Positions 23,526 to 35,874 of a stretch of 64,000 bases of DNA are shown in pieces. Location of the stretch: contig CM066994.1 of NCBI GenBank assembly GCA_033977485.1, positions 29,834,637 through 29,898,636 on the forward strand. Direction: 5' to 3'. Within the stretch, counting starts at the first letter, position 1, and every line of letters starts with the position of its first letter. The notes beneath the pieces are model-generated. The model did not search any database. It saw only the letters and a program-made list of their open reading frames with translations, and was not told where the DNA came from. A program made the position numbers and the translations under genes. The DNA comes from Hydrangea macrophylla. Lineage: Eukaryota; Streptophyta; Magnoliopsida; Cornales; Hydrangeaceae.

Positions 23526-25640
23526 TGTCACGACCCATCCCACTACGCGTGGAAATAGGACACGTGGCACGCCACCAAGGCTCATCAAAACATCATCTAC
23601 TATTACGCAGCGGAAAGAACTTCTTTAAAACAACCCTGGTAGTTTAAAACTTAGGAAACATTCCCCTCTGAGTTGTAAAATACATTGAAATTAGAGTTAT
23701 AAAAAGTTTTGGCCATTGAAAACACATTCAAAAGAAAATAGTTTTGAAAACAGAGGTTCAGTCGACTGCCCCGTCGACTGCACTAGGGTCCAGCCGACTT
23801 CTCCGTCGACTGTGTTATCCAGAACCCAAAATGTAACATTATCAAAAAGGGTCCAGTCGACTGATCTGGGGAATCCAGTCGACTGCTTTTCAATTATAAG
23901 AAGCAGTAGCCAAAATCAACAGTGTTCAGTCGACTGCCCAAGGGGTCCAGTCGACTGCTTTTCTATTATTCCCTTTCAGTGTCTCCAACACACGAGATCC
24001 AGTCGACTGACCCAGGGTTCAGTCGACTGCTCCCCTGCTGGCAGCCTTGTATTGAAATATTAACAACTCATGTTTCTCAACACCAACAACAATTACAACC
24101 ATCACTGATTACAACATATTAAAACACAATTATAGGCGTTCAATTACAAAATTACAATACTGCGAAACGAATCCATGTTTATATTACAACATACTACAAT
24201 ATTCAAATCCTTATACAAGTTTTAGAATTAAAAACAAAAACATATACAAGGTGATTCCCCCCGCGTTCAACGACCTCACTCATCACGCTTCTTCTTGTCT
24301 TTCTTTTTACCTGCAATGGAGTACATCTCCACTACTCAGCTATATGCTGAGCGTACAATTCTAAATGTATGCTTATATGACAATTCATGGTTTAAGCATC
24401 TAAAACACATAGAAATAGTCTCTAGAGTGAGTGGTACGCATTCATCCGGTCGATGCCGTAGGAGGCCACCTCTCCCACGCATCTCGTACACTGGTTGGGC
24501 CTTCCTCTATACCAGGTACCGTGTACTGGTTGGGCCCACCTCCAATCCAGACACAACCACAATTCCAATTCCAACAAGATCACAATCCTCAAGGTTCGAG
24601 GAGCTTACCCGGATGAATTTGCACCAAACTCCCCTTTGACCCAAGTAGACACATAACATGCTCACATAAACAGTTATACGTGCTTTTATCATAATTTCAC
24701 GTGCATAATTAACGGGCCTAATTAACACATGAATTTCGCCCGGATCCAAAGATATCAAATTTGATGTTCAAAACATGAGAATCCATATATTTCATAGATC
24801 TAGAATTCATACCTTGTGCGAATCTCTTCAAACTTTGAAGGATCGTCTAGGGGACTAAATAATCGTCGGATTTCAAATTTGGGAAAATTCCTACAAGTTT
24901 TACCTGATTTTTCCCAAATGTCTAGAATTAATATTTTTACAAAACTTAGCCAAACATGACCTAAGTAGTATCAAAACGTAGGTCTTACCTCCACGAGTTC
25001 AAATCTTGAATTTGGAGAAAATCTGACGGACAGAAAGTCGTCAAACGGCGTCGCAAAGCCCGTGGCCACCAAATCTCCCTTCTCTCTCCTCTCTCTAGAT
25101 ATTTGTGAGTGTTTGGATGAGAATGAATCTCATCTTCATCTATATATATAGGCAAACTTTCGGGGAAATACGTTTACCTCCCCACGAGTTTCTCAAACTT
25201 CTAATTAGTTCTCGAAACTTCTCATACGTTCATTTTATGCCTTTACGAGTGAAAACTATAATTTCCAAAAGTTTTCGACTAGGTTTCGTTTGGGGCCAAA
25301 AATAACGTCCGAAAACTATATTCTGTGGAATCTCTATACTACCTACCTTTTTATATCACGATCACTCACGTTCTCACCACAGTTCTCAAAATGATATAAC
25401 AATATCAAAGATTACTACAATTTACCAAACACAGGCAAAAATTACTATTCACAAAATACCAGATAAAGTCAAATAACATTTAAGTCATATAAATGTCATT
25501 TAATCATGCCAATGCAACAGGTGTTACCAAGTCCTCGTGTCTCCACTAGACACCTCACCGTTGACTCACGTCAACTCAACTCAAATCAAACTCAATTTAT
25601 GCATGTTTTAAAACCATGAAATTCTGGAACGGGTGTGACA
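23526..25640 (-). repeat. 3' LTR of element E
   Basis: This is 2115 bp. It contains the GTCGAC palindrome cluster, a TATA-like run at 25140-25151 (minus), and lies next to the PPT and hairpin at 25641-25677. It lacks a 27-bp AT-rich stretch present in the other LTR at about 32461-32487. Confidence 0.93.
23758..24030. repeat. cluster of CAGTCGACTG palindromes
   Basis: Nine GTCGAC cores and one degenerate copy lie within about 270 bp, most of them inside the full 10-bp palindrome CAGTCGACTG, often as pairs 20-25 bp apart. The other LTR repeats the cluster at about 30627-30900 with a few point changes. Confidence 0.95.
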
Positions 25641-25681
25641 ACTCTCCCCTCCAAAAAGGAAGTTTGCCCCCAAACTTTACC

Positions 25682-28600
25682 TCATGCGTCGAACAAGTAC
25701 GGATACTCATTCCTCATGTCTTCCTCACTCTTCCATGTAGCCTCTTCCACCGTATGACTACGCCATAGTACTTTCACCATTGGAATAGTCTTGGTTCTCA
25801 AAACTTGCTCTTTTCGATCTAGAATCTCTACCGGTTGTTCCACATAAGTCAAGTCCCCCTGAATTTACAGCGGTTCAGGTACAATGATCTTACTCGTATC
25901 AGTCATACACCTTCTCAACATAGACACGTGAAACACGTTGTGCACATGTTCCAACTCTGACGACAATGCCAATCGGTAAGCTGCCGGCCCTATTCTCTCC
26001 AGAATCTCAAAAGGCCCTATGAATCTTGGATTGAGCTTTCCCCTCTTTCCAAATCGTACAATGCCTTTCGAAGGCGATACTTGCAAATATACAAAATCTC
26101 CAACTTTAAAATTTATCGGTCGTCGCTTCAAGTCCGCATAACTCTTAGATCGGCTCTGAGCTACCTTGAGTCGTTCTTGAATCAACTTCACTTTCTCAGT
26201 AGTCACCTGTATTAACTCAGGTCCTAACAATCTTCTTTCCCCAACCTCAGTCCAACAAACTGGTGATCGACATTTACGACCATACAAAGCCTCGTAAGGT
26301 GCCATTCCAATACTGGACTGAAATCCGTTGTTGTAAGCAAATTCAATCAATGGCAAATGGTGCTCCCAATCATTCCCAAAGTCTAACACACACAATCTCA
26401 ACATATCTTCCAAGGTCTGAATCATACACTCTGACTGTCCGTCGGTCTGAGGATGAAATGCGGTACTGAAACTCAACTTTGTACCCATAGCTTTTTGCAA
26501 ACTTCCCCAAAACCTTGACGTAAAACTAGTGTCACGATCGGATACAATCACAGTTGGGACTCCATGTAGTCTTACAATCTCTTTCACATACAACTCTGCC
26601 AATTTGGATGGTTTAGTCGTCTTAATTGGTAGAAAATGAGTTGACTTGGTTAATCGGTCGACTATAACCCAAATCTTGTCATTCTTATTACGCGATCGCG
26701 AAAATCCTGAAACAAAATCCATCGTAATCTCATCCCATTTCCACTTTGACACTGGCAATGGTTGTAGTAACCCCGCGGGTACTTGTCTCTCTGCTTTGAC
26801 CTGTTGACATGCCGAACATTCAGAAACAAACTTAGCGACTTCACGCTTCATACCCTTCCACCAAAAGTTTTTCCTCAAGTTTCTGTACATCTTATTACTT
26901 CCCGGGTGCACAGAATATTTTGTACTATGAGCTTCTTCTAGAATCCTCTCTTTCAAGTCTTTTACATTCGGTACACATAATCGATTTCCCAGTTTCAACG
27001 TTCCTTGTTCTAATACAAAACCAGGTCGCTTTCCCAAAGATATCTCGTCCCTCATCTTGCATAAATAGACATCGTTAAATTGTTCTTCCTTGATCTCATC
27101 AATAATATCTGGGTGTGCAATGATTGCCATCATTAAGCCATCATTGGTTCCTGGAATCACATCCAATTCCAAGCGCTCCATCTCTTTTATCAATTCCTTT
27201 TGTTGTGTTAGCTCGTCGGCTAAATTCTTCGGCGTCTTCCGGCTTAAGGCATCGGCTACTACATTCGCCTTTCCCGGATGGTATTCAATCGAAAGATCGT
27301 AATCCTTCATCAACTCCAACCATCTTTGTTGTCTCATATTCAAGTCCCGTTGGGTGAAAATATATTTCAAACTCTTATGATCTGTGAATATCTCACACTT
27401 TTCCCCGTACAAGTAATGTCTCCAAATCTTCAAAGCATGAATTACCGCGGCCAATTCGAGATCGTGAGTCGGATAATTAATCTCATGTGTCTTCAACTGT
27501 CTAGAAGCATAAGCAATCACTTTACCACCTTGCATCAACACGCATCCCAACCCTTGATGCGACGCATCACTATAGATCACAAACCCCTCGGTTCCGGATG
27601 GTATTGTCAGAATAGGTGCTCTCGTCAACCTTGACTTCAACTCCTGAAAACTGTCTTCGCATTCCTGATTCCATTCAAACGTAACACCCTTTCTCATTAA
27701 CTTCGTCATCGGCAATGAAATCTTCGAGAAATGTTCAATAAAACGGCGGTAGTATCCGCTAATCCCAAGAAACTTCGAATTTCAGATACGGATGTCGGCC
27801 TCTGCCAATTAGATACAGCTTCTACTTTGTGAGGATCAACTGATACCCCATTCTTGTCAATCACGTGACCAAGAAAAGTAATACTAGACAACCAAAATTC
27901 ACATTTCTTGAATTTACCAAATAATCGCTTCTCTCGTAATCTCTGAAGTATCATCCTTAAGTGATTCTCGTGTTCTATCTCACTCGGTGAATAGATAAGA
28001 ATATCGTCGATGAATACAATCACAAAGTCATCTAAATAATCCTTGAATACTCGATTCATAAGATCCATGAACGCAGCTGGTGCATTGGTAACTCCAAATG
28101 GCATAACTAAGAACTCATAGTGTCCATAACGCGTCCTAAAAGCTATTTTCTCAATGTCTTCGGCCTTTACTTTCAACTGATGGTAACCCGATCTCAGGTC
28201 TATCTTGGAAAACACTTGTGCCCCACGAAGTTGATCAAATAGATCATCGATTCTGGGTAACGGGTACTTGTTCTTAATCGTTAACTTGTTCAGTTCCCTG
28301 TAATCAATGCACATGCGCATCGAGCCATCTTTCTTCTTTACAAATAATACTGGAGCTCCCCACGGCGATACACTTGGTCGGATGAAACCTTTGTCAAGTA
28401 ACTCTTGTAGTTGAACTTTCAGTTCCTTCAATTCCACTGGTGCCATCCTATACGGTGCTTTGGATACCGGTCTTGCGTTCTGCATAACCTCAATAGTGAA
28501 CTCGACCTCTCTCTCAATAAGAACATCTGGTAGGTCATCAGGAAATACATCTGGATATCCTCGCACTATCGGAATGTCTTCTACATTTGATTCGATCGTT

Positions 28601-30189
28601 GAGACATCATTCACTGAACATAAAAATCCCTGACATCCCTTTTTTAATAACTTTCCCGCTCGGATAGCTGAAATTAAGTACGGCGGCGGTATAACCCCAC
28701 TCCATTGGAAACAAAAGCTCCCATTTACCGGTGATCGAAAATTAACCTCTTTCCGTTCACAGTCTATTGTGGCTTGGTTAAGAGCTAACCAATCCATTCC
28801 CAGTATTACATCGAAATGATTCACCACAATCAGTATAAGGTCCACGGTAATCAACTTCTCACCTAGCTTGATCTCACAGTTCTTATATACAGTAGACGTC
28901 GTTATCGATTTACTAAGTGGCACAGCAATAGACAATTCATATCCTAATGGTGCCGATTTAACATTTAAATGTCCAACAAAAGCATGCGATACAAATGAAT
29001 GCGTAGATCCCGAGTCAACAAGTATGCGTGCTAAGTGCGAACATACAAGCACCATTCCTGAGACCACTGTATCAGTAGCAGCCACGTATCCAGGGTTCAT
29101 CTGGAATGATCTTCCTTGACGTTGCTCCGTCCTTTGTCCCCCATCACTAAACTGCCTAGGCTTCGAGCCACTAGAAGCCATAGAACTTGCCCCTTGTTGA
29201 GAACGCATCTTTGGGCAATCCTTCGCTCGGTGTCCCGAGGTACCACAATCAAAACACTTGAGTTGCGGGTAGGTCACAGAACTCACACTATTCCCCCCTG
29301 TAGACCTGTTCTGAAAGTTGGTCAGAAAACATCGACTTGAGTGTGGTCAGTTGTAAAGTGAACACAATGGTATGTTACTTGGTACTCTCCTGGAATCATT
29401 AAATCCAGAACTAGAGCCTCGTGAAAATGACTTCTTAAAAGATCCCCCCTGACTTCGGTCACTAATCTCATGACTTCGCTCCCCTTGGTGATTTTGTCTC
29501 GATCTCTCTATTCCACTTTCGGCTACAAGCGCTGTCTGCTGTACTACCGCAACAGTCGAATGCTCATAGGTCTCTACTCTCAACCGAATATTATCCCTTA
29601 AACCTTCTTCAAATTTTCTTGCCCTATCTTCCTCTTGTGGCACAGAACCCTTACCAAATCTCAAAAAAGTGTTGTACTTGGAAGTATATTCAGTTACAGT
29701 CATATCTCCCTGCTTCAAGTTATCAAACTCTCTCTTCTTTGCATTGTAGGCGGCTCGCGAAAAAAATCGGCGATTGAATTCTGCCTTAAACCCTTCCCAA
29801 GTAATCGGTGCTCCTTGATCTAGGACATTCACCCACCAGTTTTGGGCTTCACCCCTCAGTACATCACTTGCGTTTTCAATTTTCTCCCTATCCGTCATCG
29901 GAATAGATCGAAAAATTCTCTCCATGTCCATAATCCAATGTTCTGCCAATGTTGTATCAGGCGTCCCATGAAATTCCATTGGTTTCTTCCTCGCAAACTG
30001 TTCAGATATCGATCTCATACCCCTATTCTCCGGCGCATGAACTACTACTATCGGTTCTGGTTCCAATGGAGGTGTTGGAGGTAACCGCTCGAATATATTT
30101 CGGATCATGTCACCCATATTCCCTATCATTTATGCCATGTTATTCATACGTCGAGTGTGCGGTGATAGTTCTCGCTCTTCGTCACTCAT
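25682..30189 (-). pseudogene. element E gag-pol, four lesions
   Basis: Reading downwards from ATG at 30187-30189, the gag domain (MEFHGTPDTTLAEHWIMDME, EFNRRFFSRAAYNAKKREF) is followed by a zinc knuckle [14 protein letters not shown], protease DSGS motif ([12 protein letters not shown]), RT with FIDD ([12 protein letters not shown]), RNase H ([15 protein letters not shown]), integrase zinc region and core ([25 protein letters not shown]) and a chromodomain-like tail. Lesions: TAA at 30130-30132, TGA at 29347-29349, a one-base frameshift near 27756 in the RT-RNase H linker, and TAA at 25865-25867 just before the tail, which stays open to a TGA at 25682-25684. Catalytic residues otherwise look intact, so the damage is recent. 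Confidence 0.93.
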
Positions 30190-30394
30190 GATTACAATCA
30201 TGTAGTTCTCACTGCATAAACACTATGCATGTATGACAATTAACATCATCATGTATGTATAACAACATACCATAAACATCAAACATCTCTAATACGTATG
30301 AATGCAATTGAAAGCATGTGACAATTCCCTCAACACTCCACTCGTCGTCGAACGTTCCCAAAGTTTTGTTACCTATAGCTCTGATACAAATAAA

Positions 30395-32537
30395 TGTCAC
30401 GACCCATCCCACTACGCGTGGAAATAGGACACGTGGCACGCCACCAAGGCTCATCAAAACATCATCTAATATTACGCAGCGGAAAGAACTTCTTTAAAAC
30501 AACCCTGGTAGTTTAAAACTTAGGAAACATTCCCCTCTGAGTTGTAAAATACATTGAAATTAGAGTTATAAAAAGTTTTGGCCATTGAAAACACATTCAA
30601 AAGAAAATAGTTTTGAAAACAGAGGTTCAGTCAACTGCCCCGTCGACTGCACTAGGGTCCAGCCGACTTCTCCGTCGACTGTGTTATCCAGAACCCAAAA
30701 TGTAACATTATCAAAATGGGTCCAGTCGACTGATCTGGGGAATCCAGTCGACTGCTTTTCAATTATAAGAAGCAGTAGCCAAAATCAACAGTGTTCAGTC
30801 GACTGCCCAAGGGGTCCAGTCGACTGCTTTTCTATTATTCCCTTTCAGTGTCTCCAACACATGAGATCCAGTCGACTGACCTAGGATCCAGTCGACTGCT
30901 CCCCTGCTGGCAGCCTTGTATTGAAATATTAACAACTCATGTTTCTCAACACCAACAACAATTACAACCATAACTGATTACAACATATTAAAACACAATT
31001 ATAGGCGTTCAATTACAAAATTACAATACTGCGAAACTAATCTATGTTTATATTACAACATACTACAATATTCAAATCCTTATACAAGTTTTAGAATTAA
31101 AAACAAAAACATATACAAGGTGATTCCCCCCGCGTTCATCGACCTCACTCATCACGCTTCTTCTTGTCTTTCTTTTTACCTGCAATGGAGTACATCTCCA
31201 CTGCTCAGCTATATGCTGAGCGTACAATTCTAAATGTATGCTTATATGACAATTCATGGTTTAAGCATCTAAAACACATAGAAATAGTCTCTAGAGTGAG
31301 TGGTACGCATTCATCCGGTCGATGCTGTAGGAGGCCCACATCTCCCACGCATCTCGTACATTGGTTGGGCCTTCCTCTATACCAGTTACCGTGTACTGGT
31401 TGGGCCCACCTCCAATCCAGACACAACCATAATTCCAATTCCAACAAGATCACAATCCTCAAGGTTCGAGGAGCTTACCCGGATTTATTTGCACCAAACT
31501 CCCCTTTGACCCAAGTAGACACATAACATGCTCACATAAACAGTTATACGTGCTTTTATCATAATTTCACGTGCATAATTAACAGGCCTAATTAACACAT
31601 AAATTTCGCCCGGATCCAAAGATATCAAATTTGATGTTCAAAACATGAGAATCCATATATTTCATAGATCTAGAATTCATACCTTGTGCGAATCTCTTCA
31701 AACTTTGAAGGATCCTCTAGGGGACTAAATAATCGTCGGATTTCAAATTTGGGAAAATTCCTACAAGTTTTACCTGATTTTTCCCAAAAGTCTAGAATTA
31801 ATATTTTTACAAAACTTAGCCAAACATGACCTAAGTAGTATCAAAACGTAGGTCTTACCTCCACGAGTTCAAATCTTGAATTTGGAGAAAATCTGACGGA
31901 CGGAAAGTCGTCAAACGGCGTCGCAAAGCCCGTGGCCACCAAATCTCCCTTCTCTCTCCTCTCTCTAGATATTTGTGAGTGTTTGGATGAGAATGAATCT
32001 CATCTTCATCTATATATATAGGCAAACTTTCGGGGAAATACGTTTACCTCCCCACGAGTTTCTCAAACTTCTAATTAGCTCTCGAAACTTCGCATGCATT
32101 CATTTTATGCCTTTACGAGTGAAAACTATAATTTCCAAAAGTTTTCGACTAGGTTTCATTTGGGTCCAAAAATAACGTCCGAAAACTATATTCTGTGGAA
32201 TCTCTATACTACCTACCTTTTTATATCACGATCACTCACGTTCTCACCACAGTTCTCAAAATGATATAACAATATCAAAGATTACTACAATTTACCAAAC
32301 ACAGGTAAAAATTACTATTCACAAAATACCAGATAAAGTCAAATAACATTTAAGTCATATAAATGTCATTTAATCATGCCAATGCAACAGGTGTTACCAA
32401 GTCCTCGTGTCTCCACTAGACACCTCACCGTTGACTCACGTCAACTCAACTCAAATCAAATTATTAATAACATTAATAATTCCAAAACTCAATTTATGCA
32501 TGTTTTAAAACCATGAAATTCTGGAACGGGTGTGACA
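30395..32537 (-). repeat. 5' LTR of element E
   Basis: This is 2143 bp and repeats the 3' LTR with about 1.5 percent divergence. It holds a second palindrome cluster (about 30627-30900). The 27-bp difference near 32461-32487 is bounded by CAAA on both sides, consistent with a microhomology deletion in the other copy. Confidence 0.93.
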
Positions 32538-32542
32538 AAAAC

Positions 32543-32770
32543 AATACAGAGATATCTTTGAAAAAAAAAACAAATAAAGATTTGAAGGGCTTAACTGGCT
32601 AGTGAAAAGGTTAAAGAATCAACCGTCAAATAAAAGAGAAGAAAAGAAAAGAAAAGAAAAGAGAAGAAAAGAGGAAAGAGAATAGAATAAAGGAAAAAGT
32701 AGTTCATCATGCTACACAAGGGCTACCGCAAGTGACATGCACTCCCTAGATCCAAAAGGCAACATGGCTC
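32543..32770 (+). other. short piece of F between E and A
   Basis: A purine-rich stretch with GAAAA/AGAAAAG repeats at 32635-32700. There is no gene. It ends at the target copy GAAAA (32771-32775) of A. Confidence 0.8.
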
Positions 32771-33463
32771 GAAAATGTAATAACCTGCATTTTCATTTCA
32801 TTTTCATATTTAAATTGTAATTTCATTGTTATAATTATTTCATGCTAAATTGTCTGCTTTTATTTATTTATTTTTTTTATTATTTCAATTTGTGTGTGTA
32901 GAATTTATTTCTTATGATATTTCATATTCAAAATTCTTTTGGGGTCAAATTGGAATTTTACAAAAGTTAGTAATACCTGTGTGGATTTCAAAATCTGTAT
33001 TTCAACACGGTGAAAGTAACTTCTTTTGACTCAATCAGTATTTTTATAAAACCAGTAAAACAATTCTTTAGTTAAAATGAATTTTCTGTATTTTTGTGGT
33101 GACCACCGCGCCCCGAAAATACCAGTTTGTGTCCAAAACTGTCCGCGCTGTGCTAAATTTCCCCAGATATTGGAAGTGACCGATTTGGACACTTACTTTA
33201 TTTCCATTTATGGCAACTAATGATTGCCTTGCACTTGTTTGGGAATGTCTAGCTTATGTGTGTTATTTTTGTGCCAAAAGCTAGATTCCCAAACAACTCT
33301 AGCTTGAACCCCTATGAACCTAATTGACCCCTACTCTAATTCACAGCAAATCCTATACGTATCTATATCTGTGATATTGTGGTCTTTAGCTTAATGAAGA
33401 GCTAAACTCATTTGTAGAGTGTTTGAGGCTTTACTTGGCCACCAAGATCAACAATTGGGTTTT

Positions 33464-33473
33464 CTATATAACC
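33464..33473 (+). promoter_or_regulatory. TATA box of A 5' LTR
   Basis: CTATATAACC in a moderately GC-poor context is followed by a CA-rich stretch and a GAGAGA leader. It is the best TATA candidate in the LTR and puts transcription start near 33495. The copy in the 3' LTR is at 41956-41965. Confidence 0.6.
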
Positions 33474-34102
33474 TTAATACACACACTTCAATCTGAATTC
33501 TTTTGGAGTTAACCAAACACACAGAGAGAAAAGAGAAAGCAGAGAGTTCTACAGATTTTATTTTAGAGAGAGAGGAGCTCAATCACCATAACTTGCAAAG
33601 CTTTGATTTGGATTTCTTATTTGCTTATTCTTTCTCAACAAACCCTTCATTCTTGAACTCAGTGAGTATTCTAAACTCACTCTAGAATGTAATTCATGCT
33701 TAGTTATCATTTGTATGTGTGAATTTGTTAATCACCATTGTTGATTTTAACCATGGGAGCTTGAGCTTCAAAATCACTATTTTCAAAACTTAACCAAAAC
33801 GAATTCTTAGAGATGATTTAGGAAGATTATAGTTCCTAGTAGCTACTGTCAAAGTTTTAGAACTCAATTCGTTCATACGAAAAAGTATATAAAGAAATTA
33901 AGTTTTGACAACTTTTGGTTTTTCATAAAATTCAAGAGCTACGGGTTAATTCATGTAAAATTGATTTCAAATTCATAATCCTTGTTCAAAAACGAAGAAA
34001 TCCATATATAATAAGGTATGGTTGCTTTCAGTTTGCAAAATGGGTCATTTTGACCCCTTAAAACTGAAACAGAGGAAGTCTGGGGAAGAAGACGAAGCCT
34101 CA

Positions 34103-34422
34103 GTGAAAGGTCGCGCCACGATCGCGCGCGCGAGGATCGCGCGAGCGGCCCGCGCGAGCGACCCTCGCTCGAGCGGCCCGCGCGCGCGATTCTCCTGTAC
34201 CTTGGCCGTTGGAAGAGTTTTTGTAAAGGAAAAATGAAAATCGGCCAAATCGCGCGAGCGGACCGCGCGAGCGAATTATCGCGCGAGCGATCCGCGCGCG
34301 CGAGGTTGGCTTCCCCAGGCAGATGGAAAAGTTTATAAAAGAAAAAGGAAATCGGCCAGATCGCGCGAGCGGCCCGCGCGAGCGACCTTTCGCGCGAGCG
34401 GCCCGCGCGCGCGATTTCCGGC
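34103..34422 (+). repeat. CpG-dense palindromic subrepeats in A LTR
   Basis: Three related units of roughly 110-130 bp, each with GC-only blocks such as TCGCGCGAGCGG and CCGCGCGAGCGA, separated by A-rich spacers (GGAAAAGTTTATAAAAG type). TCGCGCGA is a perfect palindrome. The copy in the 3' LTR is at 42595-42914. In an AT-rich, presumably methylated element such CpG density is striking. Confidence 0.93.
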
Positions 34423-34709
34423 AGTTTGTGGTTTTTGTTGTTTTGTGCTAAGGGACTGTTTGGATGAAATTCACATACTATTAAGGTTCTGTTTGGGTAG
34501 TTTATTTAAAACAGAACCCCAATTATTCATGTTTGAACGAGTTGGACGTTGTGTTTTGACTTATCAATTCCCGTACTTGCGTTGTGCCTTTAATTCAGTA
34601 AAGTGCTTTATGTTTTAGAGTTTCATGACATTCATGTGGGTCAGTGGTACATGCATGTGGGTGACGGTCAGTGTGGAAAGAGTAATGGTTAGTGTGGAAA
34701 AGAGTATGA

Positions 34710-34765
34710 GTTGTGGTTGTGGTTGTGATTGTGGTTGTGGTTGTGATTGTGTTTGTGATTGAGAT
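34710..34765 (+). repeat. TGTGGT/TGTGAT minisatellite
   Basis: Irregular hexamer repeats; the copy in the 3' LTR is at about 43202-43257. The Thr-rich or Val-rich frames across it are artefacts of the repeat. Confidence 0.9.
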
Positions 34766-35688
34766 TGCGGTGGTGATTGTAGTTGAAAAAGAGGCGTGGG
34801 TATCTTTGAAATGCGACGGTGGCAAATATGGACACTCACTGGCACCCATGGTAGTGCTAAAGTGTGGCCTACGGACACTCCCTGATAACTCAAGTCTGGA
34901 TACTGCGAGAGGGGTTGCCCCGGTATTTGCATGGCGGTTAGGGTATTCAAAGTGTGAGGCATTGGACACTCCCTGGCGCCCCGTCGCTAAAGTGTGGCTA
35001 TCTTAGTGTTTCAAAGATACAGGAGTAAGATAGAGGGTTGTTGTGGGGTCTGTCGAGAGAAAAGAGTCAGTAAGATGAGTGGGGTGCATTATTTCATACA
35101 CGAGCATGTGTTTTAATGAATGAACAACTTTTAATATATTCCTCGTGGTACTCTAGAATGAATTCTTTTTATGATCAAACTATTGATTTTGTAAATTGAA
35201 AATGGGAAAAGGTAAATGGGTATGTTTTACATTCAAAGTCATGTTTTTAATACTCACCAGCTTCTTGAAGCTGATGGCGTCGATGCGTCCTGGACATTCG
35301 TGTTCAGGCTTTTCAGGTTTTAATCAGGAAGAAACTTATGACTACGCTAACTGAGAATGACGGCTTTTGGAATGAGGAACCTGCTTAATTATTATGCTTT
35401 TAAGTTATATGTCTTAGTTATGAACTGTTTGTAATAAGGATGACTGTAATAGACTTTAAGATATTATTTTATTTTCAAGGCGGTCTGTGCCTTAGTTGAC
35501 CCCGGTTTATAAGATGTAATAAGATAGAAAAATTTTTGTAAGCCTTGATTGCTTTACTCTGATTATTATGTTTTATTGTTTGACGTTTGGGACAGAATCG
35601 ATCCTTCAAACTGTCGCGACCTACGGGTCCATAAAGGAAATTAAACGCTTTCCTTATTTATGCTACGTCGGGGCGTGACAGGATTTAG

Positions 35689-35701
35689 TGGTATCAGAGC
35701 C
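35689..35701 (+). promoter_or_regulatory. primer-binding site of element A
   Basis: TGGTATCAGAGCC starts eight bases after the LTR and is complementary to the 3' end of initiator tRNA-Met, the usual primer of plant chromoviruses. The same sequence is used by C and D. Confidence 0.95.
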
Positions 35702-35874
35702 AGGTTATTATTTATCTCAAGATAGTTTAGCCAGGTTAGGGTTTACCAGTATAGACCCGATTCCACATTCCATTAAGTGTTACTCACCCGATGATACGAC
35801 AGGGAGGATAGACTCAGGACCCAAACGCCTAAGATTATTTATGTTCTGACTTAAGTAGTACCTTCTTATCAGGT

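Larger units (their letters stand above)
23526..32537 (-). mobile_element. element E: chromovirus-like gypsy retrotransposon, damaged
   Basis: The target duplication AAAAC is seen at 23521-23525 and 32538-32542. On the minus strand the LTRs start TGTCACACCCG and end GGGTCGTGACA. The interior encodes gag-pol with four disabling lesions. The LTRs differ at about 30 sites plus a 27-bp and a 1-bp indel, roughly 1.5 percent, so E is older than A but younger than B. The primer site next to the 5' LTR (30378-30390) reads TTGTATCAGAGC on the minus strand, one base off the initiator-Met consensus and slightly further from the LTR than usual. Confidence 0.95.
32776..35680 (+). repeat. 5' LTR of element A
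   Basis: It begins TGTAATAACCTGC and ends GTCGGGGCGTGACA. It holds a TATA box, a CpG-dense palindrome block, a TGTGGT minisatellite and the GGACACTCCCTG subrepeats. Short frames within it also occur in the 3' LTR and have no recognisable product. Confidence 0.96.

Noticed and set aside
34022..34248. Open frames in the CpG-rich part of the A LTR (both strands)
   Set aside because: Composition artefact of GCGCGAG repeats; identical copies appear only because the LTR is duplicated.
34595..35006. Thr-rich and Val-rich frames near the TGTGGT tract
   Set aside because: Low-complexity translation of a minisatellite within the LTR; no domain and no start context.
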